NCBI GenBank assembly: GCA_964441275.1
Contig: CAYTUG010000007.1
Location: 25,589 to 89,588, forward strand
From: SZUA-584 sp964441275
Lineage (GTDB): Bacteria; Bacillota; Clostridia; Christensenellales; SZUA-584
Length of the DNA stretch: 64,000 nt
Direction of reading: 5' to 3'
Below, in pieces: positions 10,041-18,996 of the stretch. The stretch's first letter is position 1. Each line of letters opens with the position of its first letter. The position numbers and the translations under genes are program-made. The notes below the pieces were generated by a model. It had not been told where the DNA came from, made no database searches, and saw only the letters and a program-made list of their open reading frames with translations.

Positions 10041-10127
10041 CGAAAATTGAATGTTTGGACTTTAAATCAGCTTGTCTACATTTGCCATATGTAGTAGAAT
10101 TAACGTATTAACAAGCTGGAGCAGAAT

Positions 10128-10910
10128 ATGGTAATTGATTTTCACACACATTGCTTTACAGACGCGATCGCGCATGCGGCGATTGAAAAGCTGTCGGCCG
10201 GTTGCAATGTTGCTGCGGTGCATGACGGCACCGTATCAGGCCTGAAAAAGCATATGAAAAACTGCGGTGTAGATAAAAGCGTTGTGCTGCCGGTCGCCAC
10301 AAAACCGGCTCAAGTGGGGACGATAAACGAATGGGCGGCAAGCGAACAAAGCGACGAACTTGTCTTTTTCGGCGCGCTTCATCCGGACGATGAAGATTTT
10401 ATTATAACCGCAAAGCGGGTTAAAAAGATGGGCTTTAAAGGCGTCAAACTGCATCCGGATTACCAGAGCTTTTTTGCGGACGAGCCGCGCATGATTGCGC
10501 TTTATAAAGCGCTGCGGGATTTGGATTTAATACTTGTTCTGCATGCCGGAATGGATATCGGTTATCCGGTGCCGGTGCGCTGTACGCCGCTGATGATAAA
10601 GAATATAATAGAAAAAGTTCCAGGGTTAAAGCTTGTCGCTGCGCATATGGGCAGCCATGCGCTTTGGAATGATGCAAACCAATTGATTGCGGGGCTGCCC
10701 GTGTATTACGATACTTCATATTCATATTACGCGCTTGGAAAAGCCGCCATGAGCGATATGATTTTGCGCCATGGCGCGGAATATGTGCTGTTTGGCACCG
10801 ATTCGCCGTGGAAACGCGCAGATGACGAAATCGCCGCCGTAAAGTCGCTTTCTTTGCCCTCAGAGGATATTGAAAAGATATTGTTTAAAAACGCGCAACA
10901 ACTTATTTAA
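10128..10910 (+). CDS. Amidohydrolase-family metal-dependent hydrolase
   Basis: 260 residues, TIM-barrel amidohydrolase of the amidohydrolase-2 group. Metal-binding IDFHTHCF opens the protein (residues 3-10), LHPDYQ and LHAGMD lie on middle strands, AAHMG follows near 172, and FGTDSPWK near 222 carries the last catalytic aspartate. GGAG precedes the ATG. Members act on small C-N, C-O or C-C bonds (for example decarboxylases); the substrate is not predictable. It is 83 bases upstream of the MazF-type gene with no obvious link. Confidence 0.8.
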   Translation: MVIDFHTHCFTDAIAHAAIEKLSAGCNVAAVHDGTVSGLKKHMKNCGVDKSVVLPVATKPAQVGTINEWAASEQSDELVFFGALHPDDEDFIITAKRVKKMGFKGVKLHPDYQSFFADEPRMIALYKALRDLDLILVLHAGMDIGYPVPVRCTPLMIKNIIEKVPGLKLVAAHMGSHALWNDANQLIAGLPVYYDTSYSYYALGKAAMSDMILRHGAEYVLFGTDSPWKRADDEIAAVKSLSLPSEDIEKILFKNAQQLI

Positions 10911-10993
10911 GCTGTAACGATAAGCGCAAACATATGACACGCCGCTTTCATATTATATAAGGGAAACCAAAACAGCATATTGCGGGGTGAACT

Positions 10994-11353
10994 ATGATTG
11001 AGCGAGGGGATGTTTACTACGCGGATTTAAACCCCGTGACCGGCTCGGAACAAGGCGGCATCCGTCCTGTGCTTGTGGTACAAAACGACACCGGCAACAG
11101 GTTCAGCCCCACCATTATCGTAGCAGCTATAACATCCAACATTGAAAAAGCCCGGCTGCCGACGCATATAATAATCGATGCAGATGTGCTGTCTGAAAAA
11201 AGCGTCGTTCTTCTTGAACAGATAAGAACGATTGACAAATCAAGGCTGATAAAAAGAGTGGGCCGGTTAAGCGAAAACGATATGCTTCGGGTTGAAAAAG
11301 CCATATCAATCAGCATGGGGTTTGATAATACAAAGAAGAAAGACAAAGACTAA
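10994..11353 (+). CDS. ndoA: MazF/PemK-family endoribonuclease toxin
   Basis: 119 residues, close to EndoA/MazF of Gram-positives. N-terminal RGDVYYADLNPVTGSEQGG with the conserved RPVLVVQND segment, then PTIIVAAITSN and LLEQIRTIDKSRL. These carry the catalytic Arg (near 25) and Thr (near 48) of the family, which cleaves mRNA at short sequence sites. Usually a MazE/EndoAI-type antitoxin gene lies directly upstream; here the 83 bases upstream hold no such frame and the preceding gene is an amidohydrolase. A strong terminator directly follows the stop codon. Confidence 0.92.
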   Translation: MIERGDVYYADLNPVTGSEQGGIRPVLVVQNDTGNRFSPTIIVAAITSNIEKARLPTHIIIDADVLSEKSVVLLEQIRTIDKSRLIKRVGRLSENDMLRVEKAISISMGFDNTKKKDKD

Positions 11354-11380
11354 AGCGAAGGAGATATCTCTTTCGCTTTT
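11354..11380 (+). terminator. Rho-independent terminator after the mazF-type gene
   Basis: AGCGAA and TTCGCT arms form a near-perfect palindrome directly after the stop codon, followed by TTTT. Confidence 0.8.
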
Positions 11381-11411
11381 CTAAAAGCATAGGGATAGCA
11401 AGGGTTGGCGC

Positions 11412-12233
11412 ATGAAAAATCGTGTAAGGGATTATTTTGCAATAACGGCGGGGGTGGGCATAGCCGTAGCGGGGCTTAACTTATTTCTTGTGCCCAACAA
11501 AATTGCGGCGGGCGGTATAAGCGGGATTGCAACAATACTATATCATCTGTTTAATATACCGCTCGGCTTTTCAATTGCAGTATTAAATATACCGCTTTTT
11601 ATTATCGGGTTTAGAATGGTTGGCAAAAGCTTTGCGCTGCGCACGCTTTACGCACTTGTGCTTTTTTCAGTCGTTGCGGAAATTATCCCGGTGATAAGCG
11701 GCGAGGATCTGTTCTTAGGCTGTGTGTACGGCGGCGTTCTTATGGGGGCGGGAGTGGGGATAGTGATGCGGTTCGGCGGCTCTACGGGCGGCACCGATAT
11801 GGCGGCTAAAATATTAAACGGCAGGTTTAAATCTTTAGGCATCGGCTCTTTTGTATTCATTATCGATCTTATTGTAATAGCGGCGGCCGGAACTATCTTT
11901 AAACCTCAGGCAGCTCTTTATGCCATTGCGTCAATATACATAACGTCAAAGCTGATAGACGCGGTAACCGTCGGGTTGAGCGCCGCCAAGGCGTTTTACA
12001 TAATATCAGATAAAAACGTTGAAATTTCCCGGGCTATCATTCAGGGGCTGGGCAGGGGGGTAACCGCGCTGTCCGCAAAGGGGCTTTATAGCGGCAGGCA
12101 GAAGGAGGTGCTGTTGTGCGTATTGCATTGGCGTACCGAGGGCACCAAGCTAAAAAACATAGTTAAGAGTATAGATAAAACTGCTTTTGTAATTGTCGCG
12201 GATGTAAAAGAGGTTTTAGGCGAAGGATTTTAA
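11412..12233 (+). CDS. yitT: YitT family membrane protein
   Basis: 273 residues: five or six hydrophobic segments between residues 10 and 185, including LVPNKIAAGGISGIATILYH and GGSTGGTDMAAKIL, which are family hallmarks, then a soluble C-terminal DUF2179 domain (from about 195: AFYIISDKNVEISRAI, GRGVTALSAKGLYSG). The function of YitT proteins is not settled. Single gene between the mazF terminator and a DUF308 gene. Confidence 0.88.
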   Translation: MKNRVRDYFAITAGVGIAVAGLNLFLVPNKIAAGGISGIATILYHLFNIPLGFSIAVLNIPLFIIGFRMVGKSFALRTLYALVLFSVVAEIIPVISGEDLFLGCVYGGVLMGAGVGIVMRFGGSTGGTDMAAKILNGRFKSLGIGSFVFIIDLIVIAAAGTIFKPQAALYAIASIYITSKLIDAVTVGLSAAKAFYIISDKNVEISRAIIQGLGRGVTALSAKGLYSGRQKEVLLCVLHWRTEGTKLKNIVKSIDKTAFVIVADVKEVLGEGF

Positions 12234-12320
12234 ATATTTAATAAATAGAAGTAAAGATGTCTTGTTTTGTACACGATATTGGTGGTATTATTTTGATGAA
12301 GTAATTGATTGGAGGGTAAA

Positions 12321-12863
12321 ATGCAAACCGCAAAGACAATGCCGTGGTGGGTTACAATGCTGGCAGGATTACTGATACTTACGGCAGGCATCTTTTTGAT
12401 AGCGTGGAAGGGTGCCGCGCTTGACGTGTTAACTTTTTTACTTGGCGCCGGGGTGTTGGGGTTTGGTCTATATAACGTATTTATGGCGGTTGGCACGAGG
12501 GACGACAACAGACTTTGCATACCTTTTATCGCACACGGCATTTTTAACTTTATAATGTTTATATTGGTGTTATTCATTTATAGATCCCCGGCTCATCTTG
12601 GCGTAATATTGGGAAGTTGGTTAATAATATTTGGCGTGTTCCGTATTATATACGCGCGGCAGGACGCCGAACAAAAACTAAGCCCCAAGGCAGGGGTTTT
12701 CACTTTTTTGATAGGAGCGGCGCTGATTATTATTCCTTTTGCCATCGGGATTGACCACGTTCTTTTTATTGGAATAGTGGCCGTAATTGTAGGCACTGTG
12801 AGGGCAGCAATGGGCATAATTAAAAAGACGCAGGTTGAAAACGAAAGAACGAGTTTAAGATAA
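12321..12863 (+). CDS. DUF308/HdeD-like membrane protein
   Basis: 180 residues from ATG 12321, chosen over a TTG at 12309 because GGAGGG sits at 12311-12316. Six predicted membrane helices in three hairpins, with the repeated WLIIFGVFRI-type segment found in HdeD/DUF308 proteins. No enzymatic motif. The stop codon abuts the -35 box of the thrS leader promoter, so transcription of the next unit starts right at its end. Confidence 0.7.
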   Translation: MQTAKTMPWWVTMLAGLLILTAGIFLIAWKGAALDVLTFLLGAGVLGFGLYNVFMAVGTRDDNRLCIPFIAHGIFNFIMFILVLFIYRSPAHLGVILGSWLIIFGVFRIIYARQDAEQKLSPKAGVFTFLIGAALIIIPFAIGIDHVLFIGIVAVIVGTVRAAMGIIKKTQVENERTSLR

Positions 12864-12893
12864 TTGACAGCTTAGCTCAAAAAGTATTATAAT
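12864..12893 (+). promoter_or_regulatory. Consensus sigma-A promoter of the thrS leader
   Basis: TTGACA at 12864-12869 and TATAAT at 12888-12893, 18 bases apart, both perfect consensus. The predicted start near 12900 gives a leader of about 255 bases before thrS. Confidence 0.9.
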
Positions 12894-12899
12894 AGCACA

Positions 12900-13140
12900 T
12901 ATTTTATGCGGAGCATGGATTAGATTAAGCTTTTATGTAAAGGCGTTTTAAAGAGAGCGCACACCTTAGGCTGAAAGTGTGTTAAACGCAGGTAAAGGCT
13001 ATACCGGCTTTTCCGTTTCGCAAGGGCGCCTTCCTTTATCGGGCAAAAAGAGCCACCGCAAAACACAAGGCGGCGGAAAATGGGTGGAACCGCGGTTTTG
13101 AATCGTCCCGTGCAGCTTTGTGCGCACGGTTTTTTATTTT
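12900..13140 (+). promoter_or_regulatory. T-box riboswitch controlling thrS
   Basis: The T-box signature GGTGGAACCGCGG is at 13083-13095, just upstream of a terminator hairpin, and the AGAGAG...CTGAAAG features of stem I are near 12951-12980. In this class uncharged tRNA pairs through its anticodon with a specifier codon and through its 3' end with the T-box bulge, favouring the antiterminator. A threonine ACC at 13003-13005, 3' of the stem I apex, is the best specifier candidate. That specific assignment is inferred by eye. Confidence 0.93.
13108..13135 (+). terminator. T-box conditional terminator
   Basis: CCGTGC (13108-13113) pairs with GCACGG (13124-13129), followed by six T. The 5' arm overlaps the GTCCC end of the T-box region, so antiterminator and terminator exclude each other. 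Confidence 0.85.
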
Positions 13141-13156
13141 ATAAAGAGGTTGAAAA

Positions 13157-15085
13157 ATGAAAATAATTTTGGCTAACGGAGAAACAAGAGAATTTGAACA
13201 GGGCAGCAGCGCACAGCAAATAGCCGCAAACATATCGGGCGCGCTTTCTAAGAAAGCCGTTGCGGTTAAAATAGACGGCGAGCTAAAGGGGCTCGATGCC
13301 GTTCCAAAAAACAACAGCCGCGTACAGATAATAACATTTGACGACGAGGAAGGCAAAAAGGTTTTGCGCCACACAGCATCGCACATAATGGCGCAAGCGG
13401 TATTGCGGCTTTTTCCTAACGCCAAGCTTGCGATAGGGCCCGCAATCGAAAATGGGTTTTATTATGATTTTGACGTGCAGCCTTTCAACTCTGCCGACTT
13501 AGATAACATCGAAAAAGAGATGCGCAAAATAATAGCGCAGGACTTGCCGATAGAGCGTTTTGAGCTGCCGTATGCTAAAGCGCTCGAATTTATGAAAGAG
13601 CAGCCGTATAAGGTAGAGCTTATTAAAGAGCTGCCCAAAGACGCAACCATAAGCTTTTACCGCCAGGCGGAATTTACCGATCTTTGTGCAGGGCCGCATT
13701 TATTAACGACCGGCAGGCTAAGGCAGTTTAAGCTGCTGTCCGTTGCCGGCGCTTATTGGCGCGGAAACGAGAAGAATAAGATGTTAACGCGCGTATACGG
13801 TACGGCGTTTGAAAAGAACGAACAGCTTGCAGCTTATATTGAGATGCTAAAAGAGGCCAAAGAAAGAGACCACAACAAATTGGGCCGGGAGCTAAAATTT
13901 TTTATGACAAGCGATATTGTCGGGCAGGGATTGCCTATGCTTATGCCCAAAGGCTCAAAGCTTATGCAGACGCTTATACGCTTTGTGGAAGACGAGGAAG
14001 AAAAGCGCGGTTATCTGCATGTGCGCACGCCGCTTATGGCAAAAAGCGACCTTTATAAGATATCCGGACATTGGGACCATTATAAAGAGGGAATGTTTGT
14101 GATAGGCGACGAAAAGAGCGGCGGGGACGTTTTGGTGCTTAGGCCGATGGAATGCCCGTTCCAGTTTCTTATGTACAATTCGGACATTCACAGTTACCGT
14201 GAGCTTCCCGTCCGGTATGCGGAGACGGCGACTTTGTTTAGAAACGAGGCATCGGGCGAGATGCACGGGCTTATTCGCGTACGCCAGTTTACCCTTGCCG
14301 ATGCGCACATAATATGTACTCCAAGCCAGGTTGCGGATGAATTTAAAGCGGTGCTCGATTTGATAACTCATGTGATGAGCGCGCTGGGTATCGAAAAAGA
14401 GATACGCTACCGTTTCTCGAAATGGGATCCGAACGATACCGAAAAATATATTGATAACCCTAAGGCATGGGAAACGACCCAGCGGCTTATGAAACGCATA
14501 CTTGACGAGATAGGGCTTGCTTATACGGAGGCTGACGGAGAGGCGGCATTTTATGGACCCAAGCTTGACTTGCAGTTCAAAAACGTGTACGGCAAAGAGG
14601 ACACGCTTTTTACGGTGCAGATAGATTTTGCTTTGCCCGAACGGTTTGATATGACGTACATAGATTCGGACGGCGCCAAGCAACGCCCATACGTTATACA
14701 TCGCTCGTCCATAGGCTGTTATGAGCGTACTATTGCAATGCTTATAGAAAAATACAAAGGCGCTTTGCCTCTTTGGATGGCGCCCGAACAAGTGCGGCTT
14801 ATGGCCATTACAGACCGCTCTATAGCATACCTTCGCGAGTGGGAACAAAAGCTAAAAGATGCGGGCGTGCGGGTTGGCGTTGATGTGCGCAGCGAAAAAA
14901 TCGGCTACAAGATAAGGGAGGCGCGCAACGAGCGCATACCATATATGGCAATCGCCGGCGACAACGAGGTGCAAAAAGGCAGTTTGGCTATTCGCAGGCG
15001 CGGGCAGGGCGATATAGGCGAGATGGATGGCAACGCGTTTATACAGATGGTACTAAAAGAGACGCGGGATAAGCTAATCTTTTAG
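13157..15085 (+). CDS. thrS: Threonyl-tRNA synthetase
   Basis: 642 residues, full length. TGS domain at residues 1-60, the second additional (editing) domain from about 65 with HTASHIMAQAV and CAGPHL, class II catalytic core from about 240 with motif 2 FRNEASGEMHGLIRVRQF and the zinc-ligand region RPMECPFQF, motif 3 VIHRSSIGCYERTIAMLIE near 515, and a C-terminal anticodon-binding domain (PEQVRLMAITDRS). It charges tRNA-Thr in the cytoplasm. Expression is controlled by the T-box leader directly upstream. Confidence 0.97.
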   Translation: MKIILANGETREFEQGSSAQQIAANISGALSKKAVAVKIDGELKGLDAVPKNNSRVQIITFDDEEGKKVLRHTASHIMAQAVLRLFPNAKLAIGPAIENGFYYDFDVQPFNSADLDNIEKEMRKIIAQDLPIERFELPYAKALEFMKEQPYKVELIKELPKDATISFYRQAEFTDLCAGPHLLTTGRLRQFKLLSVAGAYWRGNEKNKMLTRVYGTAFEKNEQLAAYIEMLKEAKERDHNKLGRELKFFMTSDIVGQGLPMLMPKGSKLMQTLIRFVEDEEEKRGYLHVRTPLMAKSDLYKISGHWDHYKEGMFVIGDEKSGGDVLVLRPMECPFQFLMYNSDIHSYRELPVRYAETATLFRNEASGEMHGLIRVRQFTLADAHIICTPSQVADEFKAVLDLITHVMSALGIEKEIRYRFSKWDPNDTEKYIDNPKAWETTQRLMKRILDEIGLAYTEADGEAAFYGPKLDLQFKNVYGKEDTLFTVQIDFALPERFDMTYIDSDGAKQRPYVIHRSSIGCYERTIAMLIEKYKGALPLWMAPEQVRLMAITDRSIAYLREWEQKLKDAGVRVGVDVRSEKIGYKIREARNERIPYMAIAGDNEVQKGSLAIRRRGQGDIGEMDGNAFIQMVLKETRDKLIF

Positions 15086-15249
15086 TAGCACCAATGGCTG
15101 CAAATAAACTTGTTTACATCGTACGATAAGCTTTTCTGCAATTCCCGCTGTCTGTTTTTAATGTGCTGCTTAAACTTTGCGTTTTTCACATCGGGGCTTG
15201 GCAGTTAATCTGCGGAAAATTGCTTTATAAGTGGGAAGGGAGTTAAGGC

Positions 15250-16005
15250 ATGAAAATAGTTTCGTGGAATGTAAACGGGTTAAGGGCTGTTTATACCAAA
15301 GGGTTTGCAGATTTTTTTGATTCGTCAAAAGCGGATATATTTTGTATACAGGAAATAAAGATGCAAAAGGGCGATTTTGAATTTGCGCCTCTTGAGTATC
15401 ATTCGTTTTGGAATTACGCAAAAAAGAAAGGCTACTCGGGTACCGCAATATTTTCGCGCTATCAGCCAAAAAACGTAATTTACGGCATGGGCATGGACGA
15501 GCACGATTCGGAAGGGCGTTTGATAACGCTTGAATACGACGATTTTTATTTTGTCAACGTATACGTTCCAAACTCTCAGGCGGAGCTTAAAAGGCTTTCT
15601 TACCGCATGCAATGGGACGAGGATTTTAGAGAATATGTCAAAATGTTGGACGGAAAAAAGCCGGTAATAGTGAGCGGGGATCTTAATGTTGCCCATAAGG
15701 AAATAGATTTAAAAAACCCGACGACAAACAGAAACAACGCCGGATTTACCGATCAGGAGCGCGAGGGGTTTGCGAAATTGCTCAATGCGGGGTTTATTGA
15801 CAGTTTCCGCTTTCTTAATCCCGAAGTTGCAGGCGCGTATACTTATTGGTCTTACCTTTTTAATGCGCGCTCGCGCAATGCCGGCTGGCGAATAGATTAT
15901 GTTTGCATTTCGCAACGCCTGTCGGGCAAACTAAAAAGTGCAAAAATCCACAGCGAGGTTTTAGGTTCGGACCATTGTCCAATATCGGCTGTGCTAAAAG
16001 GATAA
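15250..16005 (+). CDS. xth: Exodeoxyribonuclease III
   Basis: 251 residues, typical ExoIII/ExoA length. Motifs of the endonuclease/exonuclease/phosphatase fold: VSWNVNGLRA at the start, CIQEIKM with the metal-binding Glu near 36, VNVYVPNS, SGDLNVAH near 142, and GSDHCPI near the end with the catalytic Asp-His. The enzyme cuts at abasic sites and removes 3' blocks during base excision repair. GGGAGTTAAGG precedes the ATG. Confidence 0.95.
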   Translation: MKIVSWNVNGLRAVYTKGFADFFDSSKADIFCIQEIKMQKGDFEFAPLEYHSFWNYAKKKGYSGTAIFSRYQPKNVIYGMGMDEHDSEGRLITLEYDDFYFVNVYVPNSQAELKRLSYRMQWDEDFREYVKMLDGKKPVIVSGDLNVAHKEIDLKNPTTNRNNAGFTDQEREGFAKLLNAGFIDSFRFLNPEVAGAYTYWSYLFNARSRNAGWRIDYVCISQRLSGKLKSAKIHSEVLGSDHCPISAVLKG

Positions 16006-16007
16006 AT

Positions 16008-16628
16008 ATGCGCAAAAAAATGTTTGAACAATTTGATTACCATTTAACTGCCGACAAAAAGCCCTCGAATTATTTTAATTCTCTTTTAAGTAAAGGTGAA
16101 TTACCCCACCCGTTTGATATGCTGTTCAAGCTTCGCGGAACCGAACAATCGCTGCGGCATCACCCGGAGGGGGATGTTTGGGAGCACACAATGATAGTTA
16201 TAGACAACGCCGCCAACCAGAAGAAGAACAGCAAGCAACCGCGTGTTTTCATGTGGGCGGCGCTTTTGCACGATATCGGAAAGCCCAAAACAACGCGTTT
16301 GCGGCGCGGGCGCATAACGGCGTATGGCCACGATAAAGAAGGCGCTTTGCTTGCGGCGCAATTTTTTAAAGCGTGCGGTCAGCAGAGCGGATTTATCAAG
16401 CAGGTCTGCGCGCTGGTGCGCTGGCATATGCAGCCGCTTTTTGCGTTAAAAAATCTTCCCTTTTTCGACCCGGCGGCGATGGCGGAGCAAACGGATATAG
16501 CCGAGGTTGCGCTTTTAGGATTGTGCGATAGGGCAGGCAGAGGAATTGATGCGAATAACGAAATGCAGCAAGAGAGCGACAACATGGCGCTGTTTATAAA
16601 AAAGTGCCATGAGGCGCTAAAGATATGA
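16008..16628 (+). CDS. HD-domain phosphohydrolase
   Basis: 206 residues from ATG 16008, two bases after the exonuclease III stop, so co-transcribed with it. An HD domain spans about residues 55-190 with EHTMIVID, LLHDIGKP (the HD pair near residue 88), YGHDKEG and LVRWHMQP, the metal-binding His/Asp series seen in the HD part of tRNA nucleotidyltransferases and related hydrolases. No nucleotidyltransferase domain is attached. Substrate unknown. A longer frame extends upstream into the xth gene but has no start signal there. Confidence 0.75.
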   Translation: MRKKMFEQFDYHLTADKKPSNYFNSLLSKGELPHPFDMLFKLRGTEQSLRHHPEGDVWEHTMIVIDNAANQKKNSKQPRVFMWAALLHDIGKPKTTRLRRGRITAYGHDKEGALLAAQFFKACGQQSGFIKQVCALVRWHMQPLFALKNLPFFDPAAMAEQTDIAEVALLGLCDRAGRGIDANNEMQQESDNMALFIKKCHEALKI

Positions 16629-16716
16629 AACTTAGACAGCTGGTGCGTAGCGGTGCCCGGCATAATGAGCCGCAAAGCGGCGGATGCTCGCATAAACTTA
16701 GGACTTAGCATTCTTC

Positions 16717-17328
16717 TTATGATGGCTTTGCGAGCCTGGATAAATCTTCAAAAGTGAGTTCCAACGAGTTGCCGGAAAGCCTGATCAACTCATTTTCATT
16801 AACTTGATATAGCGACTGCACATCGTTAAGTAACCATGATGCATTATCACGCTGGTTGCTCATGCTCAGAAATAAGACATATTCAATGTTCTTAGCTATC
16901 TCGGGCGCCCCTTCATATCGATAAACAGCTGTCTTTGTCTCGCCGCCTAACTGCATAACTTCAATTGTATTGCCGATAGCTTTACCCTTATAAGAATCGG
17001 TAATCTCTACTGTAAATATCGTGGTGAGCACTTTTTCGTCATTGACCTCTCCGCCAGGATTCTTGTACGGGTCAGATTCTTCTTCGCCGGCTGGCTGAAT
17101 AAGATGCGATAACCATTCTACTTTAGAATCTATAACTTTACCTCTAATCACATAGTCCGCAACCGTAAATAAAGTCTCGACTTTATCATAATTTGCATAG
17201 TCAAACCTGCCGGTATATACCTCTTTGCCAGTAGTCCCGGCAGTATCGGAAGTCCGGGCAGTGCAAGCGATGCAAAAGACAGATAAAAACAGCATTATAG
17301 GGAATAGTGTTATATTCTTTCTTTTCAT
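16717..17328 (-). CDS. Hypothetical lipoprotein
   Basis: 203 residues. N-terminal MKRKN, a hydrophobic stretch to about residue 21 and Cys 22 after CIA suggest a lipoprotein signal, though the -3 position is an unusual Cys. The mature part has beta-strand-rich segments such as YVIRGKVIDSKVEW and IEVMQLGG. I do not recognise a named family. A GGAGGTAAT site lies just before the ATG. Monocistronic. Confidence 0.6.
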   Translation of the reverse strand: MKRKNITLFPIMLFLSVFCIACTARTSDTAGTTGKEVYTGRFDYANYDKVETLFTVADYVIRGKVIDSKVEWLSHLIQPAGEEESDPYKNPGGEVNDEKVLTTIFTVEITDSYKGKAIGNTIEVMQLGGETKTAVYRYEGAPEIAKNIEYVLFLSMSNQRDNASWLLNDVQSLYQVNENELIRLSGNSLELTFEDLSRLAKPS

Positions 17329-17555
17329 TTTAATTACCTCCTTTTTTTAAAAGACATTCAGTATTTTTTCATATCCCCAATCTTCTTTGGTATAATATAA
17401 TTTAAGCGGCTGGTGTAATGGAAAACACAAAATGACATTTAAACAATAAAATTATAACATGGGATTATACGGGGGGGCAACATAATATTTATATTCCGGC
17501 ATAAACAAACATAATGCAGGTGGGGTGCGCTTAGCTGTTATAACCGCCGTTTTAA

Positions 17556-17564
17556 TGGTATAAT
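17556..17564 (+). promoter_or_regulatory. Extended -10 promoter upstream of the Memo/AMMECR1 gene
   Basis: TGGTATAAT at 17556-17564 is an extended -10 element; no good -35 box is seen. AAAGGAGG at 17572-17579 then gives an ideal ribosome binding site 7 bases before the ATG. The rest of 17329-17586 shows another TGGTATAAT near 17389 and no gene. Confidence 0.6.
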
Positions 17565-17586
17565 ACGGGCGAAAGGAGGGGCTGAT

Positions 17587-18996
17587 ATGGCAATAGAATA
17601 TGCATGTATAATGCCTCACCCGCCGCTTATTGTGCCCGAAGTTGGCAAAGGGCAACAAATACAGGTGCAAAACACGCTAAAAGGTATGGAAAAGGCCGCC
17701 CGGATAATTGCGCAGGTTAAGCCGCAGACCATAGTGCTCTCAACTCCCCATTCGGTTATGTACGGCGACTATATTCATATATCCCCCGGAAAAAGCGCGG
17801 CAGGCAGTTTTGGGGCATTCGGAGCGCCCGGTGTGTCTTTTAAGAAAAACTACGATACGGAACTTGTAACCAATCTTTCTGATATAGCGTTTGAAAGGAA
17901 CATTGCAGCCGGAACATTAGGAGAGAAAGACAAAGAATTAGACCACGCGACTTTAGTTCCTTTGTATTTTGTTGATAAGTATTACTCCGATTACAATTTA
18001 GTGCGCATTTCGATATCCGGTCTTTCGCTTATAACTCATTACCATTTCGGGCAATGCATCGCGCAAGCAGTTGAAAACACGCAGCGGAAAGCTGTCTATA
18101 TTGCAAGCGGGGATCTATCGCACAAGCTAACAAAAAGCGGACCTTATGGCTATTCGCCGCAGGGACCGGAATTTGATTCAAAGGTTACCCAGGCTATGAA
18201 AGAGGCGGATTTTCTTAGCTTTTTAACAATTCCCGAGCGGTTGATTGAAGCGGCGGGCGAATGCGGACTGCGCAGTTTTGTTGAAATGGCAGGCGCACTT
18301 GACGGCATTTCCTTAGAGACTTCATTCTATTCGTATGAAGGGCCTTTCGGGGTAGGGTATGCGGTATGCGGATATAAACCAACGGGTAAAGACGAAAACA
18401 GGCGCTATGCACATTTGCACCAAAATAAAAGGTCAAAACGGCTTGAGCGTCAAAAAAAGACCGAAGACGCATACATAAAGCTTGCAAGACAATCGCTTGA
18501 GGGGTACGTTAAAACGGGCGCTTATATTGAACAGCCCAAAGATTTGCCAAAAGAGCTTTTAAGCAGGAAAGCGGGCGTTTTCGTGTCGCTTAAAAAAGCC
18601 GGCAGGTTGAGAGGATGTATAGGCACTATTTTTGCTGCGCAGCCTACTGTCGCGCAGGAGATAATACGAAACGCGGTAAGTGCCGGAACAGGCGATACAC
18701 GTTTTGAGCCTGTGCAAGAGCATGAGCTGCCATTGCTTGAATACAGCATAGACGTGTTGGGGGCGCCCGAACCTATTGAAACAATAGAACAGCTCGATGT
18801 TGAAAGGTACGGGGTGATTGTATCCAAAGGCTTTCGCAAAGGGCTGCTTTTGCCGTGCCTTGAAGGTGTAGATACTCCGCAAGAACAGGTGCGGATTGCG
18901 TTGCAAAAAGCGGGAATACGCGAAGACGAAAATTATAAGATGGAGCGTTTCGAGGTTGTGCGCCACAAACCGGCGCCGGGAGACGACGAATGCTAA
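17587..18996 (+). CDS. Fused AmmeMemoRadiSam proteins B and A (Memo-like + AMMECR1)
   Basis: 469 residues, two domains. Residues 1-270 are Memo-like, of the class III extradiol dioxygenase fold (ACIMPHPPLIVPEVG, STPHSVMYGDY, DHATLVPLYF, SGDLSH). Residues about 295-465 are an AMMECR1 domain with the hallmark RLRGCIGT near 343. A radical SAM gene follows with an overlap, completing the three-part AmmeMemoRadiSam set. The set is widespread in bacteria and archaea but its reaction is not established. Confidence 0.9.
   Translation: MAIEYACIMPHPPLIVPEVGKGQQIQVQNTLKGMEKAARIIAQVKPQTIVLSTPHSVMYGDYIHISPGKSAAGSFGAFGAPGVSFKKNYDTELVTNLSDIAFERNIAAGTLGEKDKELDHATLVPLYFVDKYYSDYNLVRISISGLSLITHYHFGQCIAQAVENTQRKAVYIASGDLSHKLTKSGPYGYSPQGPEFDSKVTQAMKEADFLSFLTIPERLIEAAGECGLRSFVEMAGALDGISLETSFYSYEGPFGVGYAVCGYKPTGKDENRRYAHLHQNKRSKRLERQKKTEDAYIKLARQSLEGYVKTGAYIEQPKDLPKELLSRKAGVFVSLKKAGRLRGCIGTIFAAQPTVAQEIIRNAVSAGTGDTRFEPVQEHELPLLEYSIDVLGAPEPIETIEQLDVERYGVIVSKGFRKGLLLPCLEGVDTPQEQVRIALQKAGIREDENYKMERFEVVRHKPAPGDDEC

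Noticed and set aside
13955..14848. 297-codon minus-strand frame opposite thrS
   Set aside because: It is a mirror of a strongly conserved gene, has no ribosome site and a composition set by the opposite strand.
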